Source: Manduca sexta
Taxonomy: Eukaryota; Arthropoda; Insecta; Lepidoptera; Sphingidae
DNA length: 64,000 nucleotides
Assembly (NCBI RefSeq): GCF_014839805.1
Contig: NC_051138.1
Span: 13,762,983-13,826,982 of the forward strand
Direction: 5' to 3'
The notes beneath the pieces were generated by a model. The model was not told the DNA's origin, did no database searches, and saw nothing but the letters and a program-made list of their open reading frames with translations. Below, piece by piece: positions 21,511 through 32,521 of the stretch; the stretch's first letter is position 1, and every line of letters starts with the position of its first letter. Made by a program: the position numbers and the translations under genes.

Positions 21511-22860
21511 TTGTTATGTTCGTAAACATTGGACATTATTACATAATTGTATAGATGCGAAAGTTTGTGAATGCGTTTCATAGAAATTAACTTATATAAC
21601 GCTGAATCCATTAAGATTAAATTCGGCTAACAGATGAGCCCTAGATAAGCATAATAATAAAAGCATCTATTTATCCCAGATATATACTCTGAATCGGTTA
21701 TAAGTATTAGTTCGGATAAAATATTCAAGGAGACAAAACCTTAAGAGGAATATAATGTTAAAATCAACTTCGGGATAATAAAATAAAAAATCAGACGTTA
21801 ATTGTTGTGTGCAAATAAATAAAATTAGTCCTCGAAACAGCACTTGTGCTCTAATATTCTAAATCTATGACGTTTCAGAATCTGCCGGAGATGCTCAATT
21901 AATTGCTTCCTAATTCAAATCTATACTCCAATGAGTTTTAAACGTGATTATGCCCCAATTAATTTCATAGTTCTGTAGATAGGGTTGTGTGGTTACACTT
22001 GTCATTTCTGAAATCGGCTGCTAATTTTGAAGCTACGCGCGTTGGATATTCTAACAAACTACATGCGTAACTTCGTACTGGTTTATCAGTTTAGTTATGT
22101 AGGATATTAATCAAGTTGGAATACTAAATGCTGCATAATATATGTGAGAGGTTAATTTTATAATCAACCAATTCAAATCTACCATAATTACTATAATTAT
22201 AGTAGGTTTAAAGCCTGGGGACCAAATCTTCACCTTAAATCCCCTTCTATTGTGGAATCGGAGAATTTTTTTATACCCATTTGCAGAATTAATTTGACTT
22301 ATATTTTCAAACCGACTTTAAAAACATAGTTCTGTACATATGTCCGCGATTTTTCAAAAACCTATCTGATTTGAATGCTGTCAATCTCGGCCAAATCGTG
22401 TTAGAAAACCCCGTAAAAATTTCGCTGATTCTGGGATCGAAGTCAAAACCTCCAGTCCTACAACCAATATCATACCAAAAACGCCACTAGACCCAAAGGA
22501 GACCTTTAGTGCAACAGAATACGTTAGTCTAAATTAAATCTGGCAACGTGATTATTTTACATTAGAGTTGGTCGAAGTTAGTACCAACATTTAATCACTT
22601 TTACCGCTTACCTGCAGTCTGGAGCTGTTTAATAAACAATACTTGAGCTACATACCGAGCTTCTATTGCAGCCTAGTTGGCGTGTGTTAAACTAAACACA
22701 TCCATCAAAATCTGTCATATGCTGTGACTTAGGATATTATTTAATATTCTGTTAAAACTTAAATAGCGACAATTTTAAGATGCTAACTGTGATTTGACAA
22801 GGTAAGTTAATGTCGCACTTCAGAGGCATTGCTACCGAATAAACACGCTTGATGCAGGCC
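21511..22860. other. Unannotated AT-rich stretch
   Basis: No supported gene. A possible repeat L start lies at 22308-22330. The remainder shows no repeat border or coding frame. Confidence 0.45.
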
Positions 22861-23135
22861 GGTTCTAGTAGGTCTGATGTAAATATTTGGTGGTGGCCTT
22901 AGTTCAGCAGTCTTAGAACGTCCTATAGCTGATGAGAATAAGAGAGTTGACGCTCACCGTTACCGTTATTTCATAAGAGTTATAGTGTTCTGCACGAGGG
23001 ACCGACTACTTAAAATAGGTGGCGGATCGATCAGATGACTGCGGGCTGCTCAAGACCGAGATGGTTGGCGCTTACTTAGGGATGTCTACGTATAGCAGTG
23101 GACGGCGACAGGCAGAAAGAAATTGAATGATAGTG
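22861..23135 (+). mobile_element. Two adjoining RTE-like LINE tail remnants
   Basis: Two diverged tail motifs occur in tandem: ccttagttcagcagtcttag with gctgatgagaa (22898-22943), and cagatgactgcgggctgctc followed by tctacgtatagcagtggacg (23033-23110). Both fit the 3' end pattern of RTE-type elements. They may be two insertions or one element with a duplicated end. Confidence 0.5.
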
Positions 23136-23329
23136 TTCGGAGATTGTCAAACTCGCAAACTGGTCGGCGTAAAAGGAGCCAAGAAACTCGTGCGCTGATG
23201 CCTGTTTTTTCTCAATTAGAGATGCTTTGGAGGCATGTTCTTGTACTTGCAACGTACCGAAAGCTATGAAGTATGTAAAGAAGTAAAGTGTAGGATACGG
23301 TAAATAAGAAACATAATAAATACAAACTT

Positions 23330-23335
23330 TTTATT
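23330..23335 (-). promoter_or_regulatory. Candidate poly(A) signal AATAAA
   Basis: AATAAA on the minus strand lies about 100 nt downstream of the stop codon of the exon candidate at 23436-23592, a normal spacing for a 3' UTR. Confidence 0.35.
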
Positions 23336-23435
23336 AGATACTTTTGACGAACCGATTGCCAGCCGCCAATGTCCTATCTGTAATCACTCACCCTGTTAGA
23401 AGCCACCGTTCGTCGTGACCTTCAATCGCGATTTT

Positions 23436-23592
23436 CTAGTCTTCCGTCTCGCTCTCCCAATTCTTCCAATTTTCAGGCTTCAGGATATCTTTCTTTTCTT
23501 CTTGCACCTCGTTGTCTCGGTGAACCCATGTCAGGACGCCGTTGCGCGTTGGCTTAATTAAGTCGAAACAATACCATAGGGAAAACCTCAAC
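23436..23592 (-). CDS. Candidate terminal coding exon, unrecognised protein
   Basis: On the minus strand a CAG acceptor (23593-23595) is followed by 52 codons ending in TAG at 23436-23438. The peptide includes FSLWYCFDLIKP, then TRNGVLTWVHRDNEVQ, and ends PENWKNWESETED. Composition is balanced, tryptophan-containing and charged at the C-terminus, unlike the AT-driven frames around it. A stop lies in frame just upstream, so a splice is needed; the pyrimidine tract before the acceptor is weak. AATAAA follows at 23330-23335. The aromatic first part could be the end of a membrane segment. The family was not recognised. A decayed retrocopy is the main alternative. Confidence 0.4.
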
Positions 23593-23595
23593 CTG

Positions 23596-24795
23596 TTGAC
23601 TCAATTTCTAAACTATTTTTAATTACGGTGAATGGCAATTTCGGTAATTTATTTAATAACCATTAAACACACATAACATATATCAATTTGAAACTCGCAA
23701 CGAGCACTAGACTAATGAAGAATAAACAATCCTCAACATTACAATCCTCAACGGCACTTTTTGTTGAATCTTGTTCAACCTTACATCTACTTACAACTGT
23801 AAAAATATTACAGTGTAATCCAAAATAAATATTATATTGTTTTTTTTAATCCCTTACCTCACGAACCCACAAATAGATCATCGGTTATACCTTATATTTA
23901 TCTAGACAAATGTATTACGAAATTATACTACAATCATTGACGTATATTCTATAGACACGGACGTCCATATAAACTATTTGTTCAAAATCTGAACTAAAAT
24001 GGCAACCAAAACGTCACTGTTATAACCTATTTATTCATATGAACAACAAAATATAATTTTATTTATTTGACAAATATTTTTTATTCAAATCCAGGTACGC
24101 CACTCCGTATACAACCACAAGCTGTCAATATTGATCATACTAAAGTCAACTTGAATGGATTGCAGTTCAATTCAGTTGAACACCACATCAAGTACGTAGT
24201 ACATATATATTGATGACTTAATAATACAATTAATCAACGTATTTTCATTTATTACAGCAAGAAAACATGGTAACACTGCACGTGAATAAACACTGACTAA
24301 TATAATATCTATAATAGGCCTCCTCCAACCACAATAAATATTACAATAACATTTAGCTGTTCAAAATAATTTATCTAGCATTAGTTATACTAGAGGAAGA
24401 GAATTCTATCAATCTTTCACCACTGTCACAAGAAACACCAACGCCAGTCTTTTCCATATATATTATAATTCTCTTTGGCCAGTCTAATCGATCTGCCAAT
24501 TAATACCTTACGAGAGAATGATGGCACCAAAACTGACAGTTCAAATATGAACTATTTTACATACAGCCAATCACAATTAATTATAATTGGAATTGAAACT
24601 ACTTTACAGCGTCCATAAGGCAACCAGTTGTCGGTTTAAATTATTTATTCACTGTCATCATGTATAATATATGAGAAACACCTAAATGACAAGTGGAACA
24701 TCAATAAGTTTTGACGATAGTTACCTTTTTAAATATTAATGAAATATTGGGAACCACCATTGGTAGGCGGCTGACTCTAAAAGTGGCTTAACGAT

Positions 24796-24798
<3 letters not shown>
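23596..24798. other. Unannotated; would be the last intron of the minus-strand candidate
   Basis: No further exon with convincing signals was found. The block at 24090-24190 is slightly richer in GC but its frames are interrupted. Confidence 0.35.
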
Positions 24799-24830
<32 letters not shown>

Positions 24831-24884
24831 TACCAAAAACAAGTTCCCGCCTTGATCCCCAAAGGGGCAGGTGCAATGTGGGAC

Positions 24885-25463
24885 CGCCCTGTGGAATGGG
24901 GGCGTTTGGAGAATTCCACCACGGTATCCCCTGCCTGTCGTAAGAGGCTACTAATAAGGGCCACAAAGGGGGTCGTCGGCGGGCAGCAGGGGGCTGTCCG
25001 CCCTAGTGCATTTCTGTGCATTTTTGCACATGTGTCGGTTGACCCCCGGGATGGACGGCAGTGTGTAGTTGGCCTCACGCTGCCGTAGACGCCGAGGGCG
25101 TCGTTCGGTGCGCGGGGGCTTCTGAGCCCCCCCCATAGGAGACGGGCCGCAAGGCGGCACCGCCCAGGGGCGGCTGCGGTCGCTGACTAGACACTTCAAC
25201 GTCAGAGGAAGCCCGCAGCCGTCCCTAATACGCCGAAGAGGGTCACCGCGGAGTTTTAGCTGGTAGGCCGTGCATAGGTTAAGTTGTATATAGGGTTAGG
25301 GACTCGGCCCTGCGGACGCCCGAAGGTCACCATCAAATCCGGGCGGCTCAACGCCGGGCCCTAAGGCACGGTTACCCCAGCATAACCGCTCAGTCGCCCC
25401 CCACGAAGGCTGGGCGGTAGTAATAAGGCACTTTCTCCGCGAAAAAAAAAAAAAAAAAAAAAA
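24885..25463 (+). mobile_element. 5'-truncated non-LTR retrotransposon 3' end with poly(A)
   Basis: A GC-rich 580-bp segment ends in an A run at 25442-25464 and is flanked by the 16-bp direct repeat AGGTGCAATGTGGGAC (24869-24884 and 25464-25479). The phrase tatcccctgcctgtcgtaag with aggctactaa is typical of 3' UTRs of insect R1/Jockey-type LINEs. Open frames here are unrelated to a protein and reflect high GC. Confidence 0.8.
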
Positions 25464-25546
25464 AGGTGCAATGTGGGACATCTTTGAGCCACGTGTGCTC
25501 CATGTATAGTCCCATGATGTGATTAGAGGCGTGATAGACGTATCTC

Positions 25547-25868
25547 AAAAAGCGCCGATAGCCTAGTTGGGTATGGAACGGTCTGCCGGGACGAATGTCC
25601 GCAGGTTCAAATCCCAAGGGCACACACCTCTGACTTTTCTAAAAAATCATGTGTGAATTTATCGTTCGCTTTAACGATGAAGGAAACATCGTGAGGAAAC
25701 CTTCACATCTGAGAAGTTTCTCTATAGGAATTCGAAGGTGTGTGAAGTCTACCAATCCGCACTAGGCCAGCGTGGTGGACTAAGGCCTAATCCCTCTCAG
25801 TAGTAGAGGAGGCCCATGCTTAGCAGTGGGCAAGTATATAATACAGGGCTGATATTATATTATATTAT
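25547..25868 (+). mobile_element. SINE-A, full length, 12-bp target-site duplication
   Basis: The best plus-strand copy: head gccgatagcctagttggg (box A), box B-like ggttcaaatcccaag near 25607, body, and ATTATATT-type tail. TAGACGTATCTC flanks it at 25535-25546 and 25869-25880. The tRNA-like head suggests RNA polymerase III transcription. Confidence 0.9.
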
Positions 25869-25910
25869 TAGACGTATCTCTGATACTGAGCAGAAAACCT
25901 CAATATCACT

Positions 25911-26144
25911 TTCAAGACTGTTGCTCATTCCGCGTTAATTGAACCGTCAACAGTTAAAATGAATAATTGTAAAATGTAGATACATTATTATTATAACTTT
26001 GACTTTATAATAATAATGGCCGGATGACGGATGACCAACACCTCAGTCCGCCCCGTGACCCCGAAGGCTGCAGTCTTCGAAACGTCGGGAGACAATTATA
26101 ATATAAAAAACCGCGATAAAATCTGTATAATAGTTTTATGTCCA
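25911..26144. mobile_element. Repeat F insertion with 11-bp duplication
   Basis: TCAATATCACT at 25900-25910 and TCAATATCATT at 26145-26155 flank a segment whose right half is the conserved repeat F core (ctgcagtcttcgaaacgtcg, ataaaaaaccgcgataaaat). An 11-bp duplication argues for retrotransposition of this copy, although F also shows inverted ends at 56820-57060. Confidence 0.65.
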
Positions 26145-26226
26145 TCAATATCATTCTGCTCGATCCGGGATTCAAAACTGGGGTCTTAGAGTGGTGTCGT
26201 ACGCAGTACAACTTCGCCACCGACAT

Positions 26227-26646
26227 TTTTTATTATAATATCCAATTTCACAAAACTTTAAATACCATCCCATCAGCAAAATATTCCATTAATTTACATC
26301 GTAACGAATAATCCGCATCAGCCAGTTGGCAGTAACACAAATCACTGAGTAATAAATGCATCAATATGTTAATTTATAGCCAACAAACCTTCGCCTATTG
26401 ACATTTGGATAACAGCGGCCAATAATTGTATTGGCTCGTGTTTCCACGTCCATAACTGTGTTTCATTGTGTGATAAATGTGTAGATGTATCGTCATATCA
26501 AACACGACGCGCCACACACTGCCCTAAAGAACGAACAGAGGTAATGTAACATGTAAGTGGTCAGCATTTGTATTTAGGACTTTTAAGTTACTAATTTTAT
26601 TTTAATTAATACATATTTTTTCTTACCCCAATTACATAGATAGCTT
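26227..26646. other. Unannotated
   Basis: No supported gene or repeat. Confidence 0.45.
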
Positions 26647-27025
26647 TGACTGCCTCAGTGGCATAGTTGTAATACACGGTACGAATATAACTACCGCGCT
26701 GAGGTCCTGGGTTCGAATCCCGGGTCAGGCCAAAATAAATTAGACTGGGTTTTTCCATCTTAAAAAAATACTTAGTCGTAGCTCGCTGTCGGGAATTTGG
26801 CGGTGTGATACTTCCGTGCTCCGGAAAGCATGTAAAGCCGTTGGTCCTGCACTTGATAACTCTCCGGTCATGCCGGATACCCATCTCATCAAAATATGAG
26901 AGTGAAGGAATATAGAGTGCTTGTGTATTGCACACACTTGTGCACTATAATATGTCTTATGTACTTGGCTAATCGCCGCGTAGATTAGCCGCCATAGCCG
27001 AAATTCGTTTAGGAAGGAATCAATC
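26647..27025 (+). mobile_element. SINE-C, near full length
   Basis: A tRNA-like head (tgactgcctcagtggcatag, box B GGTTCGAATCC at 26710-26720) is followed by the SINE-C body (gccgttggtcctgcac) and the terminal ccgaaattcgtttaggaag. There is no poly(A). The minus-strand frames of 109 and 145 codons over this region are antisense artefacts. Confidence 0.85.
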
Positions 27026-28137
27026 ATAGCTAAGGCCAGGATGGTGGTGAAAGGGTTTTTGTCGGTCTTCACGGAATTTTGGTAAGGACACGCATATGTA
27101 CTTTTAAAAATACTAGGCATATTAACATCGGAAACAGAAATAAGGACGTTAAAAATAAATGTGAAATTGCAAACCATACTTAATAAACGCCATATCTATA
27201 TTCACAGTTACAATTATTGTTATGATGATTAATGTTTTTTAAATTTCTGTCAAAGTTAATATGATATACAACTTTGATTATACTAAAAGCGTACGACTTT
27301 ATGAAACACATTTTTATTTTCAGATAAATTCTACCGACGCTTAACTTTCCTAGCTTTCACTTAGAATTCTTCGAAACTTCGTGACCTGTCTTCCAAATGT
27401 TTAAGTAAAATTATGATATTCCAAGTTCCACATGAATCGGAATTTTTATATTCATAAATCTACAAATACAGTGGAATTCGGTATCGGTATTTTAAACCTT
27501 GTGAAAATGTTTCATGATAGTTTTTGAAACGGGAATTGTTTCTTATGAATTTTGAGTGTTCGATTTAAATAAATATGTTTTGTTCCATCTGCACTTATCC
27601 TACTTGTGAGATCTCAACACAACTTTTCAAGATATTGCAGAAAGGATTTGGCTTTCTTGTATAACGGGCTGCTTGCCCGATAACAACTCCTCGAGAATAC
27701 AGTTTCAGGCAGATCATGTTGATATGTTTACATAAATCAGTGCGTTATCCATCACAAATTATGGTGTGATGGGAACGAGCTTATCCCCTTAGATAATACA
27801 AATTCTAGTCACGAAGAGTCCTGCTTTTTTTTTAAATATTATTTATTTATTTTAACATCTGGTGCACGTGGTATACTCTCTCAGTCACCCATACGAAGAC
27901 AGGTGCAAAATAAAAAGAGAGAGAAAATACATAATAAGAGAAATAGTAAAACAAATTTATGACAGAATTATAAAATGTACCAAATTAAAGACAGCATACT
28001 CGCATGTATGCATATATAAACAATTACATATAATATATGCATATAAATATGTATAAATATAATAATATACAGCCAGCAATAGTTGCCGAACTCTCATTTA
28101 AAAAACCAGTCATGTTGATGACGACCGATCTCCTGAT
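27026..28137. other. Mostly unannotated AT-rich stretch
   Basis: An acceptor-like tract at about 27322 (cacatttttattttcag) is followed by a 12-codon frame only, too short to call. An ATTT-repeat run at 27837-27855 resembles a reversed LINE tail. No gene is supported. Confidence 0.4.
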
Positions 28138-28440
28138 ATTATTTATTTATTTATTAGCACTGCCACATTGTACATATAATAACAGTTACACATAGTTACA
28201 CTAGTTTTAAACAATAATTATAGTCACTGATATGTACAACAAGTACGGCGTACATAACATTCGCCACAGTACTCAGCGAGTAGCATATTTTTATGGGGCC
28301 TCAATACGGTACACATAATATTAATAATAATGAACAATTTTTTAAACTACAGATACAATATAAAAAAACAAAAACAAAAACTTAACTTCTATGACAAAAA
28401 AATAAAAAATAATATGAGATAAACCATGTAATTATGAGGG
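28138..28440 (-). mobile_element. LINE 3' UTR and AATA-repeat tail
   Basis: The region downstream (minus strand) of the LINE C-terminal frame ends in an AAT(A)-type run at 28138-28155, the tail type used by CR1/Jockey-like retrotransposons of insects. Confidence 0.6.
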
Positions 28441-28740
28441 TTATGAAAGTAATTCGTAAATCTTGCGTTTAAAGATCGGGTAAGAGTCATGGAACACGTC
28501 TAATTCCTTACAATCTATTAAAATCTGATTGTACTGGTTGCAGATTCTAGTACAGGGCGATTGAAGACCCAAGTTAGTTTTAGAAAATGGAGTATAAAGA
28601 ATGTTGCGAGTTGGAGTTCGTGGGTGATTTCGCGGAACTGAAAGGCTGAAACGTTCGAGTATATGGTTACAATTAGTTTTACCGTTTATAATCTTATGAA
28701 GCTGACACATGTTCAATGTTATGTTGCTATTAACAATCAT
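28441..28740 (-). pseudogene. C-terminal fragment of a non-LTR retrotransposon polyprotein
   Basis: The minus-strand frame contains CQLHKIINGKTNCNHILE, then LSVPRNHPRTPTRN and FSKTNLGLQSPCTRICNQYN. This order (LHKIING, VPR..TR, RTN.G..SP..R..N) is the conserved C-terminal domain after the reverse transcriptase in Jockey/CR1-type LINEs. The catalytic part is absent, so this is a 5'-truncated copy. Stop at 28441; the ATG at 28740 is only the first Met in a longer open stretch. Confidence 0.75.
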
Positions 28741-29190
28741 GATAGCAGAGTTTATAAAATAGACAAACTGTTAAACAAATCTACATTGGAGATACACAAT
28801 GTCTCGTGTTCGCCAACACAACATTTTACTTTACTGTTAAATAAAACCATCGCCGTGGTAAATAAAAAAAAATAACAGTAATATAACGTGTCATAGTACT
28901 AAAAATTCGCCAAACAAAACCCCAGTGTGTCCATCACTGGAACAGTCAACGGGCCGACTATACGGGCTGACAAATGACGTCCGAATATGAGGCCAGTGGT
29001 GGACAATGATAATGTCGGCCGTAACAAATGGCTGGCTGCACCGAATAGCGGGTAGACGAGATTTGAGGATTACGATATATTATTACCACAGCGACACTAT
29101 CGCGGGCATTGCTGACGATGAAAACTGACCCTTAAATGTCTGTTAATAACAGCAATTTCGCCAGTTCGGTTTAAATCAGCCAAATGCACG
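28741..29190. other. Mostly unannotated, with an RTE-like tail scrap
   Basis: At 28985-29015 the phrase tgaggccagtggtggacaatg ataatg resembles a short RTE tail. The plus-strand frame 28663-28875 is antisense to the LINE fragment. Confidence 0.4.
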
Positions 29191-29867
29191 TTTGAAAGTG
29201 GTTGTCTGTTTTAATGATTGGTATGATACTTTTTACTGGAAACTTTTTGAGTATCTGTTTTGGTGCCAGCATATGGACTTTAAATTGGTTCTAGGGGTCT
29301 ATTTTTGTTTTCATATTTCTTTTAGTATGTATTTTTGTAACATCATTTGCACAGGATTAGATCTTCCGTGGGGATTAATGTCAGACCGCCTTTCGGTCGT
29401 AGAATCGAAGCCAAATTATATCTACATCATGTATAGTCTGACCACGAAAATAAAAATCCTCGAAATGTTGTGGTAAAATATGGAAATAATTTCTTGTACT
29501 CTCAACGCGAAATTTAAATCGCAAAAACATTGAAAAAGTTGTTTGTGTGTATGTATATAAGAAAATTGAAATATTGTAAACTACAATTTCCCTGAAATAA
29601 AAATAAGATTTATTGTGATCGGATTTGTTCCACAGATTGATTTTCATTCTATCCAAACCGCGGGCTAAAGTTAGTGTACTATAAAATTGAAATCGTTTGA
29701 AAATTGGTTACAATTTGTAACGTACGTGACAATCCTTGATCGTTTCGACTGAAAGTATCAATAGCACAAAGAAAGTATTATTTGTGATTTTTGAGTTGCT
29801 CGACGACAGTTTAGTTTCAATTGCTTTTTTTTAGCGCCTAGCATCAATTCAAACACCGGTAGGCCTA
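29191..29867. other. AT-rich stretch with chance frames on both strands
   Basis: Frames at 29192-29476 (+) and 29381-29656 (-) are phenylalanine/tyrosine-rich, overlap each other and show no domain; neither is called. Confidence 0.45.
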
Positions 29868-30356
29868 CCGTCTGGCCACAGCTACTCGCGACGCGAACTG
29901 CGATGCGAATTACGACGCAGCAAGCGACAAGCGGCGAAAACAAATGTAGGGAATTGTATGAAGTATACCACAACTACCGGCGCGAATTACGACGCGATTT
30001 GCGGCGCGGTGAGCACCGAGCGAATCAGGATGGCGATGGGCGACGCGATGAGCTAATGAAACATATGTACTAGAGGTACCGCCCTGGCCACAGCTCAGAG
30101 CGGCGCGCGCGGCGGCATCGGCAACCGAAACTAAATATTTTGTTTTCATCGCGCGTTCGTAGTGAATTCATAATGTATATTGAACAATTTATTAGCAATA
30201 CTTGATAGACATGCCGGCCACTTTTGAGAGCGCCATTTTTTTTATTTTAAACACGCCCGCCGCTTACGTCACTGCGGTCGCAACTATTCGAGCTGTGGCA
30301 TACCATCGCAAATCGCGTCGCACGCCGCGCCGCGCTTAGCTGTGGCCGTGCCCTTA
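29868..30356. mobile_element. CpG-rich inverted-repeat element, possibly two nested copies
   Basis: GGCCACAGCT occurs in plus orientation at about 29874 and 30086, and AGCTGTGGC in minus orientation at about 30290 and 30338. Outer ends align beyond the core (CGCGACGCGAACTGCGATG against its counterpart at the right), and GCGAATTACGACGC recurs inside. This fits one element with inverted ends and CpG-rich subterminal repeats, or one nested in another. No target duplication or transposase was found. Confidence 0.5.
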
Positions 30357-30567
30357 GGACTCCACATCTAACCGTCCGGATAAATATTTGCATATATTGG
30401 CCTTTATAGTGCATATCTTTGCGTATTGATAAAAATTAAGCCGATAATATAACAAACAAGTTATGTTAATAATAATATTGTTATAATTATGACAATTATT
30501 ATCTCGATTGTCGTTTATGTGCATGAGTTCATACCAAAGAGCCTTGACCAACATCTTCAAAAGCTCT

Positions 30568-30746
30568 CAATTGGCCGTTGGGCTACAGGCCAGATCTTGG
30601 AGGCAGTATTGGTGGAAACAGTGTGCATTGTAAGGAGATTCCTCAGTTTGAATCCCTAACCGCCGGTGGCTTGCGTCTTGAGCTTCGCCATCGGAGTGTC
30701 ATTCATTTTTTTATATTTTTATATACATTGTTTTTTATTAAAGAAT

Positions 30747-30750
<4 letters not shown>
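30568..30750 (+). mobile_element. SINE-J head and body
   Basis: A tRNA-like head is suggested by gttgggctacaggccag (box A-like) and agtttgaatccctaacc (box B-like, 30644-30660). The following phrase gagcttcgccatcggag is shared with 4215-4240. The 3' end resumes at 30839-30875 after the TA array. Confidence 0.55.

Positions 30751-30838
<88 letters not shown>
30751..30838. repeat. TA dinucleotide microsatellite
   Basis: An essentially pure (TA)n run of about 88 bp lies between the two conserved ends of SINE-J. It explains the tyrosine-isoleucine frame in this region. Confidence 0.95.
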
Positions 30839-30843
<5 letters not shown>

Positions 30844-30875
30844 GTAAAAAAGACCTTTAAAATAAAGGGGAATGA

Positions 30876-31510
30876 TGTAATGATAACACTGCTGTTACGA
30901 TTTAAAGACATTGTAGTGAGTGTTATTACTGTAAATTTTGAGATAAGACCTTAACGTCTTATCTGAAATTAATGTAGTAATCGGGTGGACGTCATTTATC
31001 TTTAGAAGAAACTGCAAAGATTAACATTACGGAACATAATTTATATATTGCTATGAGAACATAATAATACCACTTTCTCATTAAAGAAAATACCACTTTA
31101 CAACAAGTTACTCGAACCGTAGATGTAAAATAAAACAGTGTAAGTTTGGAACAAAATAAATATCAATTAAAAGTAATTTTAATTTTACGCGCGCTAATGT
31201 CATCGCCGTAGTGGCAATATCACATTTTCAATCAGAAATACACTCACGCGTACGCCATATTCACACTAAACTAAAACGTGAACAAATACTCTGAAAAATA
31301 AAACCGGTCTTCGTGGTGAAAATATTCTCTATAAATATTAACTTTACATAATTTACTTTACTTTTTCTTTAAGAGGAATTAAATAAAAGCTTTATATTAA
31401 AAAAATACGATTTTTTGAGTATATAAATTTTTTGTGTAAATATTTATTAGTTACATGCGATCATGAACAGTATTTAAATGGTGTTCGACAAAAATACATA
31501 CTATACAAAC
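30876..31510. other. AT-rich stretch, nothing supported
   Basis: No supported gene or repeat. Confidence 0.5.
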
Positions 31511-31570
31511 AATATTCGAAATATTTTTCCTTGTATACTTGTATACACAAGGAAAAATATTTCGAATATT
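31511..31570. repeat. Perfect 22-bp hairpin
   Basis: The arm 31511-31532 is the exact reverse complement of 31549-31570, with a 16-nt loop holding two GTATAC motifs. It may be a foldback scrap or a hairpin RNA. It sits at the left edge of a GC-balanced open block. Confidence 0.8.
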
Positions 31571-31752
31571 GAAATTTCGGATGGAAAACAATTTCAAACA
31601 AAAGAAACTTTCACAAGTGGAGCCACGAGCAAGTGTCCTATTTCAGGAAGCAACATCAATTCCGCAGAAAACCTTTCCACGAACACCAGTAACGTTTTGC
31701 TACACAGCGAAAAGAGGCAGGTTGTATTTGAAAAATGCTGTCCCGTAACTTA
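31571..31752 (+). other. Open block of unknown nature
   Basis: Two plus-strand frames stay open across this segment and composition is less AT-biased than the surroundings. Peptides such as VEPRASVLFQEATSIPQ were not recognised. No good splice signals flank it. It may be part of an unclassified repeat with the hairpin at its left. Confidence 0.2.
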
Positions 31753-31984
31753 AGCGTGGTTATCGCGAAACCGAAGGTAGAGACTTTCATGCTCTTAAGT
31801 AATGAAACAAACGGGAAAGGTATTAAAATGGGTATTCAGTTTTTTATTTCCATAAAACGTGTACATTTCAATTCTGAAATGTTTTAGTCATGTAGAGCGG
31901 TTTCGTTTACGTGTAGATTGAAGTAGTTTCGTTTTGAACATTTTGTTTATTTCATTTTCGTATTACGAGTATTACTGGTGGATT

Positions 31985-32229
31985 TACTAGGTAGGTCTCT
32001 CAGATATGGGAGTCCACCTGGGTAGGTACTACCGCTATGTCTATTCCTGTCGCCAAGAAGCAGTGTTTAGTAACTTGCGTTTTGGTTTGAAGGACATCCC
32101 GAATCACGGATGGCGAGCGCAACGGAATACCAAACAAAATTTTGTAATTCACGATGTTGGATAGTGTTTTTACTGTTTATCGGCGGTCGTATCGCTTACC
32201 AGGCGAACGGCAAGCTCGTGTCGTCATGC
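31985..32229 (-). repeat. Dispersed repeat family B, reversed and partly deleted
   Basis: Reversed, it begins acgagcttgccgttcgcctg and ends ggagacctacctagtaaat-like sequence, with the middle (around the gagacatgag block) deleted. The frame at 32110-32298 is a by-product of the repeat. Confidence 0.65.
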
Positions 32230-32521
32230 AAAGCAATAAATAAAAAAAAAGTATTTGCGGTTTATGACGATTTTAAGGCACAATATCTGATCTATTAATG
32301 TCTAAACTAGTATCAGTTCAATATCAATGTACCATCTAATGTCAACACGAAGAAATGGAATATTGTATTTGTACTTATAATTCTATATGCCAATTTATGT
32401 TCATATATAATTTTTATCTTTATGCGGACATTCAGTGAGTCAAAACCCTATGGACCAATTGCCACTACCAAGCTATTGTTATAATAATATAACAAAACTA
32501 GCACCTTTGTTTTAAATCATA

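Larger units (their letters stand above)
24799..26226 (-). mobile_element. SINE-E copy broken up by three later insertions
   Basis: Pieces of one minus-strand SINE-E lie in the correct order: 24850-24884 (gatccccaaaggggcagg), 25480-25546 (cccatgatgtgatta), 25881-25910 (tgatactgagcagaaaacc) and 26156-26226 (gatccgggattcaaaac, acttcgccaccgac). Between them sit a poly(A) LINE end (24885-25463), a SINE-A (25547-25868) and a repeat F (25911-26144), each with flanking duplications. A T29-type run at 24799-24827 may be the reversed A-tail of this copy. Confidence 0.75.

Noticed and set aside
24788..25623. Several overlapping frames on both strands in a GC-rich block.
   Set aside because: They arise from a LINE 3' end with poly(A), a T run and SINE-A; phases conflict and no domain is present.
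26640..26730. Possible tRNA gene because of a perfect box B and box A-like sequence.
   Set aside because: It is the head of SINE-C; it cannot be folded into a full cloverleaf with a normal acceptor stem and recurs attached to SINE bodies.
26606..27177. Minus-strand frames of 109 and 145 codons, the longest in the window.
   Set aside because: They are antisense to SINE-C and contain translated head and body motifs found in its other copies.
30578..30847. Frame with a long Ile-Tyr repeat.
   Set aside because: It is the translation of a TA microsatellite.
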